NCBI RefSeq assembly: GCF_001270745.1
Contig: NZ_LFXL01000047.1
Location: 1-50,764, forward strand
Origin: Jiangella muralis
GTDB lineage: Bacteria > Actinomycetota > Actinomycetes > Jiangellales > Jiangellaceae
Reading direction: 5' to 3'
DNA: 50,764 nucleotides
Shown: positions 1 through 8,535 of the stretch, one piece after another
How the letters are laid out: every line of letters starts with the position of its first letter
How positions within the stretch are numbered: position 1 is the first letter of the stretch
Notes under the pieces: model-generated
What the model saw: only the letters and a program-made list of their open reading frames with translations
Databases searched by the model: none
What the model was told of the DNA's origin: nothing
Made by a program: the position numbers and the translations under genes

Positions 1-3
1 AGA

Positions 4-63
4 ACACCTTCGGCATCGGACAACACCTTCCACCAGGCGTTGCTACGACCGATGGAATCCGCC
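4..63 (-). repeat. 60-bp terminal inverted repeat, left copy
   Basis: These 60 bases are identical to the reverse complement of 50705-50764 with no mismatch. Read outward on the minus strand the segment is open and codon-like (translation begins ADSIGRSNAWWKV), so it may be the front part of a gene that continues past the window. In this copy an in-frame TAA lies at 81-83 and no ATG, GTG or TTG lies between it and the repeat. The ORF is therefore either started inside the repeat or broken. A mobile or multi-copy element is inferred; its type is not recognised. Confidence 0.85.
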
Positions 64-80
64 TCCGATTGATTCCGCGC

Positions 81-96
81 TTACTCCAAGATCAAC
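81..96. repeat. 16-bp motif shared with right end
   Basis: TTACTCCAAGATCAAC is repeated exactly, inverted, at 50673-50688. It lies 17 bp inside the left 60-bp repeat and 16 bp inside the right one, and the intervening bases do not match. It could be part of the repeated element, or a separate dispersed motif beside which the element sits. Confidence 0.7.
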
Positions 97-120
97 AGTG
101 GCTGGTGGCGGGCTGGTCGG

Positions 121-768
121 TTAGAGGCGGGCCAGCGCCGCCGGGAGCTCGCCGATGCCGTCGAGGACGACGGTCGCGGTCGCGGCCAGCACCTCCGGGT
201 CCGGCGGGAAGTGCGGGTTCGGCACCGCGACGACGGTCAGGCCGGCGGCGTGTGCGGACCGCAGCCCGTTGGTGGAGTCCTCGACGGCGGCGGCGCGGCG
301 CGGGTCGACGTCCAGGCGGCGGGCGGCCTCGAGGTAGACGTCCGGGGCGGGCTTGCCGGCGGCGACGTCCTCGCTGGACACCGCGACCGGCACGAGACCG
401 GTGAGGCCCGCGTAGGACAGGAAGGACGCGATCAGCACCGGCGGCGAGGAGCTGGCGATGCCGACCGGCCCGCGCGCGGCCACCGCCCGGACGACGTCGA
501 CGGCGCCGTCGATGACCGGCGGGGCGGCGGCGTAGCGGCGGGCCATCTCGTCGACGACGGCGCGCGCCACCTCGTCGGGCGTCAGGTCCGCCCCGAGGTC
601 GTCGACGAGGTAGGCGGCCCACTCGGGTGTGCTCATGCCCTGCATGGCCCGCGTCGCCGCGTCCGTCCACGTGCCCCCGTGCTCAGCCACGACCGCCCGG
701 CGCACCTCGTCCCACGCCTGCTCGGAGTCGACCAGCACCCCGTCGAGGTCGAAGATCACCGCATCCAT
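121..768 (-). CDS. HAD-superfamily hydrolase (beta-phosphoglucomutase-like)
   Basis: Cytosolic HAD subfamily IA phosphatase or phosphomutase, 215 aa. Motif I DLDGVLVDSE is at residues 7-16 with nucleophile Asp7 and acid/base Asp9. Motif II is the serine cluster ASSS near 105-108. Motif III Lys is in GKPAPDVY (about 138-145), and motif IV is VEDSTNG (about 162-168). A helical cap of roughly residues 16-80 fits the C1 cap of phosphoglucomutase-like or phosphoglycolate-like HADs. The ATG at 768 is chosen because a TAGCGT -10 hexamer (776-781 on this strand) sits 7 nt upstream with no Shine-Dalgarno, as for other leaderless genes here; a GTG at 777 is the alternative. The substrate cannot be told. 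Confidence 0.88.
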   Translation of the reverse strand: MDAVIFDLDGVLVDSEQAWDEVRRAVVAEHGGTWTDAATRAMQGMSTPEWAAYLVDDLGADLTPDEVARAVVDEMARRYAAAPPVIDGAVDVVRAVAARGPVGIASSSPPVLIASFLSYAGLTGLVPVAVSSEDVAAGKPAPDVYLEAARRLDVDPRRAAAVEDSTNGLRSAHAAGLTVVAVPNPHFPPDPEVLAATATVVLDGIGELPAALARL

Positions 769-778
769 GCCCGCCACG

Positions 779-1118
779 CTACGGGGTCAGCGACTGCCAG
801 GCTTCGCGCACAGTGGCCAACGCATCAGCGGCGCTGATCCGAAGTCGGGTCTGGCCGGCCAACGACCGGCGCCAGGTCTCCTCGTCCGGTGCGGTGGCGA
901 ACTGGTTGGGATGCGGCAGCCGATTCGTCGGTCCGAACCGCCGCTAGCCGGCCCGGCATCGGAGGAGCGCTGGACGAGCTCGCGCCGCACCGTGGGCCAC
1001 GGTGCATAGCCGGTTTGGCGTAGCAGCTGGACGTGCACCGTCGTGCCGTCCGGGTGACGAGCGACGCTGGCTGCGTCTCGCGCACCTCGCCCGCTCGCGC
1101 GGCAGCGTGGCGAGCCAT
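779..1118 (-). pseudogene. frameshifted small gene, function unknown
   Basis: A good start (GGAGG, 8 nt spacing, ATG at 1118) opens a frame that reads MARHAAARAGEVRETQ and then loses protein-like character. The second minus frame takes over with RHPDGTTVHVQLLRQTGY...RRELVQRSS. The third frame ends plausibly with DEETWRRSLAGQTRLR...AWQSL and stops at 779-781. The total length of 340 nt is not a multiple of three. Two same-direction shifts would restore a protein of about 112 aa. It is either decayed or affected by sequence errors. I do not recognise the family. Its stop overlaps the -10 hexamer of the downstream HAD gene. Confidence 0.45.
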
Positions 1119-1130
1119 GACTGTCACCTC

Positions 1131-1149
1131 CGTAGGCTAAGAGCCTACG
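1131..1149. promoter_or_regulatory. 8-bp-arm palindrome before the small gene
   Basis: CGTAGGCT-AAG-AGCCTACG is a perfect inverted repeat between the P450 3' end and the start of the small frameshifted gene. It contains TAGGCT and TAGCCT, which resemble -10 hexamers, just before the GGAGG ribosome site. It could be an operator or promoter of the small gene. Confidence 0.4.
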
Positions 1150-1150
1150 C

Positions 1151-2455
1151 TCATGCCAGTCGTGAGGCATGCTCGCGGGGCTCGGGGATCAGCCAGAGCC
1201 CGCCACGGGGACGCAGGGTGATCAGCGGGTCCAGCCGCAGCGGCCGGCCGGGGACGGGGCGCAGCCGCCAGTGCCGCACGATCGTCGCCAGGCCGAGCAC
1301 CGCCTCGGTCCAGGCGAACCCCTCGCCGATGCAGCGGCGCAGGCCGGCGCCGAACGGGAAGAACGCCCACCGCGGCCGGTCGGAAGCACCGTCCAGCCAG
1401 CGCGCCGGGTCGAAGGAGAACGGCTGCGGCCACCACCGTTCGTCGTGGTGGACGACCCATTGGGGCAGGACGACGAGGTCGCCCGGCGCGATGACCTGGT
1501 CGCCCACCTGATGCGAGACGAGCGCCTGGCGGCCCATCATCCACGACGGCGGGTAGAGCCGCAGCGTCTCGGACACGACGGCGCGGCACAGCGGCAGCCG
1601 GTCGAGGTCGGCCGGCCCGAGCTCGCCGCCGATGCCGGAGACCTCGTCGTGCACGGACGCCTGCACCGACGGGTGGACGGCGAGCAGGTGCAGCGCGAAC
1701 GCCAGCGTGTTCGCCGTCGTCTCGTGGCCGGCCAGCAGCAGTGTCGTCGCCTCGTCGCGCAGCTCCTGCGACGACAGGCCGCCGGAGTCCAGGACCAGCG
1801 CGGACAGCAGGTCACCGCCGTCCCGCCCCGACGACGAGCGCTCCGCCACGACGGAGTCGACCAGCCCGTGCAGCCGCCGCCGGCCCCGCTGCAACCGCCG
1901 CAGCGGCCCGACTGGCAGCCCCTGCAACTTCTCGCTGAACGGCAGGAACGCCAGCTTGTACGCGCTCAGCAGGTCCGCCAGCGCCCCCTCGACGGAGCCG
2001 ACGTCGACGGACGTGCCGAGCAGCGTCGCCCCGGCCGTCTCCAGTGTCATCCGGACCGTCGCCGCGTGCACGTCCAGCGGTTCGCGCGGCGTCCACGCCG
2101 CCGTCACGGCAGCGCAGCGCTCCACCATCACCGACGCGTAGCCGGTGATGCGCCGCGAGTGGAACGCCGGCTGCACGAGATCGCGGTGCTGACGGTGCAC
2201 GTCGCCCTCCGCGGTGAGCAGGCCGTCGCCGAGGACGACGCGGGCCCGTTGCAGCACCATGCCCTTGCGGAACCCGGCGGCATCGGTGACCAGCACCTGC
2301 CGGACGAGGTCGGGGTGCGCGAGCTGCCACACCGGGAACGGGCCGAGCTGGAACCGGGCGACGTCACCGTGCTCGCGCTGCATGGAGGTGACGAAGCGCA
2401 GCCGGTCGGACTGGAAGGCGAGGAGGTCACCGACGACCGGCAGCGGGCGGCGCAT
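1151..2455 (-). CDS. cytochrome P450
   Basis: Heme-thiolate monooxygenase of 434 aa, soluble, with no signal peptide. The I-helix oxygen motif AGHETT is at 242-247 and the K-helix ExxR is ETLR at 296-299. The heme loop FPFGAGLRRCIG (366-377) carries the axial ligand Cys375. The AGHETT motif and overall layout resemble the CYP102/CYP4-like bacterial group rather than the short class I P450s. No ferredoxin or reductase gene is adjacent, so electrons must come from elsewhere. The ATG at 2455 has TAGCGT (2462-2467) 6 nt upstream and no ribosome site, suggesting a leaderless mRNA. It is divergent from the GH3 gene across 82 bp. Substrate unknown. Confidence 0.95.
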   Translation of the reverse strand: MRRPLPVVGDLLAFQSDRLRFVTSMQREHGDVARFQLGPFPVWQLAHPDLVRQVLVTDAAGFRKGMVLQRARVVLGDGLLTAEGDVHRQHRDLVQPAFHSRRITGYASVMVERCAAVTAAWTPREPLDVHAATVRMTLETAGATLLGTSVDVGSVEGALADLLSAYKLAFLPFSEKLQGLPVGPLRRLQRGRRRLHGLVDSVVAERSSSGRDGGDLLSALVLDSGGLSSQELRDEATTLLLAGHETTANTLAFALHLLAVHPSVQASVHDEVSGIGGELGPADLDRLPLCRAVVSETLRLYPPSWMMGRQALVSHQVGDQVIAPGDLVVLPQWVVHHDERWWPQPFSFDPARWLDGASDRPRWAFFPFGAGLRRCIGEGFAWTEAVLGLATIVRHWRLRPVPGRPLRLDPLITLRPRGGLWLIPEPREHASRLA

Positions 2456-2537
2456 ACCCCGACGCTACGAGCGCCGGCCCGCGCGCCGCCACCCGTTGGC
2501 TCACGGTCCGGACACCCGGCGTGGCAGACTGGCGGAA

Positions 2538-4157
2538 ATGCGGCGACTGCTCTTCCTCCTCGCCGGTGCGCTTCTGCTCGCCTCCTGCGGCGGCGGTGAC
2601 GACGGTGCCGACGACGACTCCTCGGCCACCGAACCCGGCACACCGGCCACCACCAGCCCGACACCGTCGCCGACCCCCACCACGCCGCCGCCACTGGCCT
2701 GGGGGCCCACGCAGGACGAGTTCGACCGCGCCGCCGCGCTGGTCGCGGAGCTGCCGGTGGAACGGCAGGCCGGCCAGGTCATCGTCGCCCGGTACAGCGG
2801 CCTGGAGCCGCCGGTCGAGCAGATCGAGCAGCTCGGCCTCGGCGGCGTCATCCTCATGGGCGACAACGTCGAGTCGCCCGAGCAGGTCGAGCGGGCGACG
2901 GCCGAGATCCAGCAGGCCGGCGGCGACCGCGGCTACCCCCTCATCATCGGGATCGACCAGGAGGGCGGCACGGTCGCGCGCATCAAGGCGCCGGCGACGG
3001 AGTTCCCCGCCTATCTGACGCTCGGCGCGTCCCGCGACACGGCGATGGCCGCCGAGGTCGCGCAGGCCAGCGGCGAGGAGCTCCGCGGCATGGGCCTGAC
3101 CATGGTGTTCGCGCCCGACGCCGACGTCACCTCCGGCCCGGACGACCCCACCATCGGCACCCGGTCGGCATCGTCCGACCCGCAGGTCGTCGCCGAGACC
3201 GTCCAGGCGTCGCTGGGCGGCTACGCGGCTTCCGGCATCGTCGCGGTGTCCAAGCACTTCCCAGGGCACGGGTCGGTGCCGGCCGACAGCCACGAGGAGC
3301 TGCCGGTGCAGACGGCGAGCCTGGACGAGCTGCGCGCCCGCGACTTCGTCCCGTTCCAGGCGGCGGTCGAGGCGGGGGCCGAGGCCATCATGGTCGCGCA
3401 CATAGACGTCGAGGCGGTCGACCCTGGCGTGCCGTCGTCGCTGTCGCCGAAGGTCATCGGGCTGCTGCGGGACGAGCTCGGCTTCGACGGGCTGGTGGTC
3501 ACCGACGCGCAGGACATGGCCGCCATCAGCGACGGCTACGGCTCCGGCGCCGCCGCGGTGAAGTCGCTGGCCGCCGGCGCGGACGTCGTGCTGATGCCGG
3601 CCGACGTCGAGTCCGCGCACACCGCCATCGTCGACGCCGTCGCGAGCGGCGAGCTGCCGGCCGACCGGCTGGCGCAGGCGGCTACCCGCGGCGTCGCGCT
3701 CATGCTGCACGAGGCGGCCGGACCGGCGCCCGACCCGGCCGCCGTCGGCTCGCACGAGGAGCTGTCCTACCAGGAGTCGCTGGGCGGCGTCACGGTCGTC
3801 GCCGGCGCCTGCGAGGGCCCGCTGGTCGACGGCGCCGTCCGGGTCGTCGGCGGCGAGGAGTCCGACCGCGTCCGCTTCGACGAGGCCGCCGCGGCCGCCG
3901 GGCTCACGACCGACGCGAACGCGCCGACGACCGTCCGGCTGCTCGGCGGGACGGAGCCCGGCTCCGGCGACGTCGTGGTCGCGCTGGACCGCCCGTACGC
4001 GCTCGGCGGCAGCGACGCGCCGGTGCAGATCGCGCTGTACGGGCGCACCCCAGGTGCGTTCCGCGCGCTGGCCGAGGTGCTGGCCGGGACGTCACCGGCC
4101 GGCGGCACGCTGCCCGTCCCGGTCGACGGTGTGGCCCAGCAGGGCTGCGCGTCCTAG
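2538..4157 (+). CDS. glycoside hydrolase family 3 lipoprotein (NagZ-like)
   Basis: Exported lipoprotein of 539 aa, probably a beta-N-acetylhexosaminidase acting on cell-wall glycan. The signal peptide ends in lipobox LASC with Cys17, followed by a Thr/Pro-rich linker (about 30-55). The GH3 barrel has IDQEGG near 139-144 and the NagZ-type KHFPGHG at 239-245 followed by DSH, the loop that supplies the catalytic His-Asp pair. The putative nucleophile is Asp323 in VVTDAQDM. The C-terminal 150 residues resemble the second GH3 domain and are less conserved. The long upstream extension of the frame is ignored because the lipoprotein signal begins at this ATG. The 3' end overlaps the convergent M20 gene by 4 nt. 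Confidence 0.92.
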   Translation: MRRLLFLLAGALLLASCGGGDDGADDDSSATEPGTPATTSPTPSPTPTTPPPLAWGPTQDEFDRAAALVAELPVERQAGQVIVARYSGLEPPVEQIEQLGLGGVILMGDNVESPEQVERATAEIQQAGGDRGYPLIIGIDQEGGTVARIKAPATEFPAYLTLGASRDTAMAAEVAQASGEELRGMGLTMVFAPDADVTSGPDDPTIGTRSASSDPQVVAETVQASLGGYAASGIVAVSKHFPGHGSVPADSHEELPVQTASLDELRARDFVPFQAAVEAGAEAIMVAHIDVEAVDPGVPSSLSPKVIGLLRDELGFDGLVVTDAQDMAAISDGYGSGAAAVKSLAAGADVVLMPADVESAHTAIVDAVASGELPADRLAQAATRGVALMLHEAAGPAPDPAAVGSHEELSYQESLGGVTVVAGACEGPLVDGAVRVVGGEESDRVRFDEAAAAAGLTTDANAPTTVRLLGGTEPGSGDVVVALDRPYALGGSDAPVQIALYGRTPGAFRALAEVLAGTSPAGGTLPVPVDGVAQQGCAS

Positions 4158-5326
4158 CGCGACGCCGTCAGCGCGGCCAGCGCCGTGCTGACGAACACCC
4201 GCACGCCGTAGGTCAGCGCCTTCTCGTCGATGTCGAAGTCGCCCTGGTGGAGGTCGCCCATCTTCGGCAGCGCGCTGCCGTGCACGCCGATGCGGGCCAG
4301 CGCCAGCGGCACGTGCTCGCCGTACCAGGCGAAGTCCTCGCCGCCCATGCTGGTCGAGGTGCCGGTGACGGCGTGCGGGCCCAGCTCGGTGGCGACGGCC
4401 TGGCGCATCAGGCGCACGCTGGCCTCGTCGTTCACCACCGGCGGCACGCCCCGCTCGTAGTCGATCTCGACCCGGGCGCCGCTGGGGTGCGCGAGGTCGC
4501 GGACGACGGCGCGGACGTACTTCTCGGCGTCGGCCCAGGCGGCGTGGTCGAGCACCCGGACGGTGCCGCGCAGCACGCCCTCGGACGGGATGGCGTTGGG
4601 CGGGCCGCCGGCCTGGATCGACCCCCACACCAGCGAGAACCCGGCCCGGATGTCGATCTGCCGGGCCAGCAGCGCCGGCGCGTCGACGGCGATGCGGGAC
4701 AGGGTGTCGACGGTGTCGACGGTCAGCTGCGGCCGCGCGGTGTGCCCGCCGGGGCCGGAGACGCGCACCTCGACGAGGTCGCAGGCCGCCGTGATGGGGC
4801 CGGCGCGCATGCCGATCTGGCCGACCGGCAGCCGCGGGTCGCAGTGCAGCGCGAACGCCCGCTCGACCCCCTCCAGCGCGCCGGCCGCGATGACCTCGCG
4901 GGCGCCGGCCATGATCTCCTCGCCGGGCTGGAAGATCACCCGCACCCGGCCGGGCAGCCGCGGCACCTTCGCCAGCGCCATGGCCGCGCCGAGCGCCATG
5001 ACGGTGTGCGCGTCGTGGCCGCAGGCGTGGCAGACGCCGTCGACGGTGGAGCGGTAGGGGACGTCCTTGAGGTCCGGGAGCGGCAGCGCGTCGATGTCGG
5101 CGCGCAGCGCGACGGTGCGCGAGCCGGTGCCGATGTCGACGACCACGCCGGTGCCGCGCGGCAGCACCCGTGGCTCGAGGCCGGACATCCGCAGTTGCCG
5201 GACGAGGAGGTCGGTGGTCTGGTGCTCGTTCAACCCGAGCTCGGGTCGCGCGTGCAGCGTGCGACGCAGCGCCGTGAGGTCGTCGGTATGAAGGTCGAGC
5301 CAGCTCGCAAGCCAGTCGTAGGTCAC
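4154..5326 (-). CDS. M20 family amidohydrolase
   Basis: Metal-dependent amidohydrolase or peptidase of 390 aa, cytosolic, of the hippurate hydrolase/IAA-amino-acid hydrolase type. The dinuclear metal motifs are present: CHACGHDAHT near residues 96-105, the PGEE catalytic Glu near 134, and a late SMGGEDFAWY that supplies the last His/Glu-type ligand region. The dimerisation domain lies in the middle (GPGGHTARPQ). The GTG start at 5326 follows the stop of the upstream glutamate-cysteine-ligase-like gene by 4 nt, so the two are co-transcribed. A coupled role in handling amino-acid conjugates is possible but inferred. Confidence 0.93.
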   Translation of the reverse strand: MTYDWLASWLDLHTDDLTALRRTLHARPELGLNEHQTTDLLVRQLRMSGLEPRVLPRGTGVVVDIGTGSRTVALRADIDALPLPDLKDVPYRSTVDGVCHACGHDAHTVMALGAAMALAKVPRLPGRVRVIFQPGEEIMAGAREVIAAGALEGVERAFALHCDPRLPVGQIGMRAGPITAACDLVEVRVSGPGGHTARPQLTVDTVDTLSRIAVDAPALLARQIDIRAGFSLVWGSIQAGGPPNAIPSEGVLRGTVRVLDHAAWADAEKYVRAVVRDLAHPSGARVEIDYERGVPPVVNDEASVRLMRQAVATELGPHAVTGTSTSMGGEDFAWYGEHVPLALARIGVHGSALPKMGDLHQGDFDIDEKALTYGVRVFVSTALAALTASR

Positions 5327-5330
5327 TCGG

Positions 5331-6461
5331 TCACAACCCTGTAGCCATCTCTTCCAAGAGGCTGTCGACGACCTTGGTCAAATCACCGCCGTTCGCCTCT
5401 GCAATTGTCCGTTGCCGTTGATAGCTCGCCCCGTGCGCGACAATGCGTTCGATGTCGGCGAGTTCCGCGGTGCAGGACAGTCTACGGGCAATGGGCATGA
5501 GCTCGTCGGTCAAATCGAGCAACGCCCTGCGCACGGGCACGACGGTGTCCTTGTCGTCGACGATGATCTCGGCGTCGAGGCCGAACCGGGCGGCGCGCCA
5601 CTTGTTCTCGCGGACCACCCAGTTCTTCGGCGACGGCAGCCGGTAGCCGCGGTCGATCTCGCGGTCCAGCCGCTCGACCAGACACTGGGCCAGCGCGGCG
5701 ACAGCGCCCACCTCGTCCAGGGTGGGCAGGCCGTCGCAGATGCGCAGTTCGACGGTGCCGAAGTCGGGGTGCGGGCGGATGTCCCACCACACCTCGCGGA
5801 CGGAGTCGATGGTGCGGGTGGAGATCAGCGTCCCCATGTAGCTCTCGAACTGGTCCCAGCCGGACAGCTGGTACGGCAGCCCGGCCGTGGGCAGCGCCTC
5901 GAACACCTTGCTGCGGGCCGACGCCAGGCCGGTGTCGTGGCCCACCCAGTACGGCGACGACGCGGATAGCGCCAGGAAATGCGGTACGTAGGACGTCAGG
6001 GCGTTGACAATGGGAATGACTTTCTCCGGCGAGCGCACGCCGACGTGCACGTGGACGCCGAAGATCTGCAGCCGGCGGGCCAGCCACTGCAGGTTCTCGA
6101 CGAGTTGCTCGTAGCGCGGCTTCGGACTGATCTTCTGGCTGTTCCAGTTGGTGATCGGGTGGGTGCCGGCGCACATCAGCGCCAGCCCGCGGCGATCGGC
6201 CGCTTTGGCCACCGTCCGGACCGTCTCGGCGAGATCGGCCTTGGCCTCACCGACCGTCTGGCACACGCCCGTGACGACCTCGATGGTCGACTGCAGCAAC
6301 TCGTGCTTGGCCTTCGGATGCTCCTCGGCGCCGGCCGGGCGGAGTTCGTCGAGGATCTCGATGGCTCCGGAGGTCAGCTCGCGGGTCTCGGGGTCGACCA
6401 GTTGCAGTTCCCATTCCACGCCGAGGCTGCTGTGGGTGTTCGGCGCGAAAGGGATCTGCAT
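5331..6461 (-). CDS. carboxylate-amine ligase, glutamate-cysteine ligase 2 family (YbdK-like)
   Basis: ATP-grasp-like GCS2 protein of 376 aa that would form a gamma-glutamyl or similar amide bond. Family features are the N-terminal GVEWELQLVD, the central LMCAGTHP segment, VHVHVG (the metal/nucleotide site typical of GCS2), and VELRICDGLPT. Length fits the YbdK type of about 370 aa. The ATG at 6461 is chosen because GVEWEL begins 14 residues later; the 35 upstream codons are basic and unlike the family. A GTAATTAC palindrome (6486-6493) lies just upstream in an AT-richer promoter region. First gene of an operon with the M20 amidohydrolase. The true amine substrate is not known. Confidence 0.9.
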   Translation of the reverse strand: MQIPFAPNTHSSLGVEWELQLVDPETRELTSGAIEILDELRPAGAEEHPKAKHELLQSTIEVVTGVCQTVGEAKADLAETVRTVAKAADRRGLALMCAGTHPITNWNSQKISPKPRYEQLVENLQWLARRLQIFGVHVHVGVRSPEKVIPIVNALTSYVPHFLALSASSPYWVGHDTGLASARSKVFEALPTAGLPYQLSGWDQFESYMGTLISTRTIDSVREVWWDIRPHPDFGTVELRICDGLPTLDEVGAVAALAQCLVERLDREIDRGYRLPSPKNWVVRENKWRAARFGLDAEIIVDDKDTVVPVRRALLDLTDELMPIARRLSCTAELADIERIVAHGASYQRQRTIAEANGGDLTKVVDSLLEEMATGL

Positions 6462-6569
6462 GTCCGGAAGTGTTGCATGCCTTCCGGTAATTACGGAATG
6501 CCCAATCTCACACCTTTTGCGGAGTGAAACCGCAGCGTGTATTGACAAGAGGCATCGCTTCACCAACGA

Positions 6570-6610
6570 GTGCGAGTCACGGGCACGTGCCCGGCGGGGA
6601 CGACTCGCAC
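6570..6610. promoter_or_regulatory. nested palindromes in divergent intergenic region
   Basis: GTGCGAGTC (6570-6578) pairs with GACTCGCAC (6602-6610). Between them CGGGCACGTGCCCG (6580-6593) is itself a perfect palindrome. The site is in the 254-bp divergent gap between the ligase and the GDPD gene, which otherwise shows no ORF. It may be a regulator site or a hairpin. Confidence 0.45.
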
Positions 6611-6715
6611 CCGGCGCGGCCAGCGACGGGCGTGGGCATACGGTGAGCGGGCTGGCTCAAGATCCAATGCTCGCAGCATGACCACCCCGTGACAAGGCCT
6701 GAGAGGATGCATCCG

Positions 6716-7414
6716 ATGACTCTCCCCCGGGTCCCGCCCATCACGTTCGCGCACCGTGGCGCCATGGCACGGGAGCGCGAGAACACGCTGCCGGCGTTCG
6801 AGCTGGCGCTGCGGCTGGGCGCGTCGGGCCTCGAGAGCGACGCCTGGGTCACCGCCGACGGCGTCGTCGTGCTGGACCACGACGGCCTGGTGGGGCCACG
6901 GTTCGGCCGTCGGCCGATGTCGCAGGTGCCACGGTCGGAGCTACCGCCGCACGTGCCGTCGCTGGCCGAGCTGTACGCCGCCTGCGGCACGGACTTCGAG
7001 CTGTCGCTGGACGTCAAGGACCCGGCCGCGTTCGAGCCGGTGGTCGCGGCGGTCCGGGCCGGCGGTGAGCCGGAGCGGACCTGGCTGTGCCACCCGTCGC
7101 TGTCCGTCGTGACGCGGTGGCGCCAGCAGGCGGACGACGTCCGGCTGGTCGACTCCACCCGGGTGAGCCGCCTGCAGGACGGCGTCCGCGGCCGGGCCCG
7201 CACGCTGGCCGACCGCGGCATCGACGCCATCAACCTGCACTGGCTGGACTGGACGCCGATCTACGTGCGCCTCTTCCACGAGGTGGGCGTGCACGCGTTC
7301 GGCTGGGACGCGCAGTCGCGCTCGTCCATCGATCGCCTGCTCGCCACCGGCGTCGACGCCGTCTACGGCAACCACGTCGACCGCCTGGTCGCGGCGGTCG
7401 CCCGGCTCGGCTGA
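6716..7414 (+). CDS. glycerophosphodiester phosphodiesterase
   Basis: GDPD-family TIM barrel of 232 aa without signal peptide, hydrolysing glycerophosphodiesters to glycerol-3-phosphate and an alcohol. Catalytic and metal motifs are AHRGAMARERENT (His near residue 12) and LESDAWVTADG, which keeps the metal-binding Glu and Asp. DHDG and the SLDVKDP strand follow. The C-terminal FGWDAQSRSSIDRLLATGVDAVYGN matches the end of the barrel. ATG 6716 is preferred because GAGAGG lies 9 nt before it; ATG 6707 abuts the same site. This copy has the complete metal triad, unlike the second GDPD at 38.4 kb. Confidence 0.93.
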   Translation: MTLPRVPPITFAHRGAMARERENTLPAFELALRLGASGLESDAWVTADGVVVLDHDGLVGPRFGRRPMSQVPRSELPPHVPSLAELYAACGTDFELSLDVKDPAAFEPVVAAVRAGGEPERTWLCHPSLSVVTRWRQQADDVRLVDSTRVSRLQDGVRGRARTLADRGIDAINLHWLDWTPIYVRLFHEVGVHAFGWDAQSRSSIDRLLATGVDAVYGNHVDRLVAAVARLG

Positions 7415-7510
7415 CCTCCGGCCGCGGGAAAGGCGGAGGAAGGCGGGAGGCAAGTGGTCGCCGCCACCGTGTACCCGTCCTGATGACGGAACACACACGG
7501 GAGACGACTC

Positions 7511-8041
7511 ATGCAGGAACGAACGGCCCGCACGGCGCGACGCGGTGTGCGCAGGTGGACGGCGCTGGCCGCGGCGGCGCTGGTGGGCGGGGCGCTGATC
7601 CCCGGCACCGCGGCCGCCGACGAACCGGCGGCTCCGGCGGACGTGGAGGTCGCGGCCGTGCCGTACTGGCCGGGGGAACGCGAGTACTGCTGGACGTCCG
7701 ACCAGGGTTCCGGCGGCATCTCCTGGCAGTCCAAGCCCACGGGAGGCGGCGGCTACGCGTTGTTCAGCGAGTCGGGCGAGAAGCTCGAGGTGGTGGACAC
7801 CAAGTCCAACGGGTACCGCGTGGTGGCGCTGTTCAGCTGGTGCGAGGGCCCGTTGTACGACAAGGGTGTCTACCGGTCCTGGCTGCACCGCGACAGCGGG
7901 CCGGATGAGGGAGCGATCGACCGGCAGTACTACGACTTCGACTTCGCCGAGGGGCGCCGCCTGCTCATGCGGGTCTGCGAGAAGAAGATGAGCACCGGCC
8001 AGCTCATCGACTGTTCCTGGCCGGTCCGGATGTTCGGCTGA
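7511..8041 (+). CDS. secreted protein of unknown function
   Basis: 176 aa with a basic N-terminus, a hydrophobic core and a likely cleavage after the Ala run near residue 36 (TAAADE). The mature part of about 140 aa is rich in Trp, Tyr and Gly and has four Cys residues that could form two disulfides (EYCWTS, SWCEGP, RVCEKK, DCSWPV). I do not recognise the family. It has its own upstream gap of about 96 bp with purine-rich stretches and is convergent with the NUDIX gene, 19 bp away. Expression outside the cell is inferred from the signal peptide. Confidence 0.8.
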   Translation: MQERTARTARRGVRRWTALAAAALVGGALIPGTAAADEPAAPADVEVAAVPYWPGEREYCWTSDQGSGGISWQSKPTGGGGYALFSESGEKLEVVDTKSNGYRVVALFSWCEGPLYDKGVYRSWLHRDSGPDEGAIDRQYYDFDFAEGRRLLMRVCEKKMSTGQLIDCSWPVRMFG

Positions 8042-8060
8042 TCGTTCCCGGCGGCCGTCC

Positions 8061-8522
8061 TCAGCCGAGGGCGGCCGCCAGCCGGTCGAGGAACGCGGCC
8101 TGCGCCTTGACGATCTTCTCGCGGGCGACGTCGAGCGGGAACCACTCGGCCCGGTCGATCTCGGGGAACTCCTGCGTGCGCCCGGATCGCGGCGGCCACT
8201 CCAGCTCGAACGTGCCGGGCACGACGGCGGCCGGGTCGAGGTCGCCGCGCAGCGCCCACGCCGTCACCGTCTTGCCGCCCGACTGCTTCACCGTGCCCAG
8301 TTCGACCAGTTCGCCGCCGGGGACCGGCAACCCGAGTTCCTCGGTGAACTCGCGCCGGGCCGCGGCCTCCGGCGTCTCGTCCGGGCCGTACTCGCCCTTC
8401 GGCAGCGACCACGCGCCGGCGTCCTTCTTCGCCCAGAACGGCCCGCCCATGTGCCCGAGCAGCACCTCGACGCCGTCTGCTCCGTCCCGGTGGAGCAGGA
8501 TGCCCGCGCTCTGCTTGCCCAT
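8061..8522 (-). CDS. NUDIX hydrolase
   Basis: 153-aa NUDIX pyrophosphatase. The NUDIX box spans about residues 43-65: Gly, then ETPEAAARREFTEELGL, with the REFTEE glutamates binding the metal. The N-terminal SAGILLHR strand and the WSLPKGEY entry are typical of the Ap4A/dNTP group. Length is normal. It follows the methyltransferase gene by 13 nt on the same strand, so the two form an operon. The substrate nucleotide cannot be assigned from sequence. Confidence 0.95.
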   Translation of the reverse strand: MGKQSAGILLHRDGADGVEVLLGHMGGPFWAKKDAGAWSLPKGEYGPDETPEAAARREFTEELGLPVPGGELVELGTVKQSGGKTVTAWALRGDLDPAAVVPGTFELEWPPRSGRTQEFPEIDRAEWFPLDVAREKIVKAQAAFLDRLAAALG

Positions 8523-8535
8523 GTCCGCCAGGATC

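Noticed and set aside
6462-6715. extra small gene in the divergent gap upstream of the first GDPD
   Set aside because: Short frames there lack ribosome sites and protein-like composition; palindromes and promoters explain the region better.
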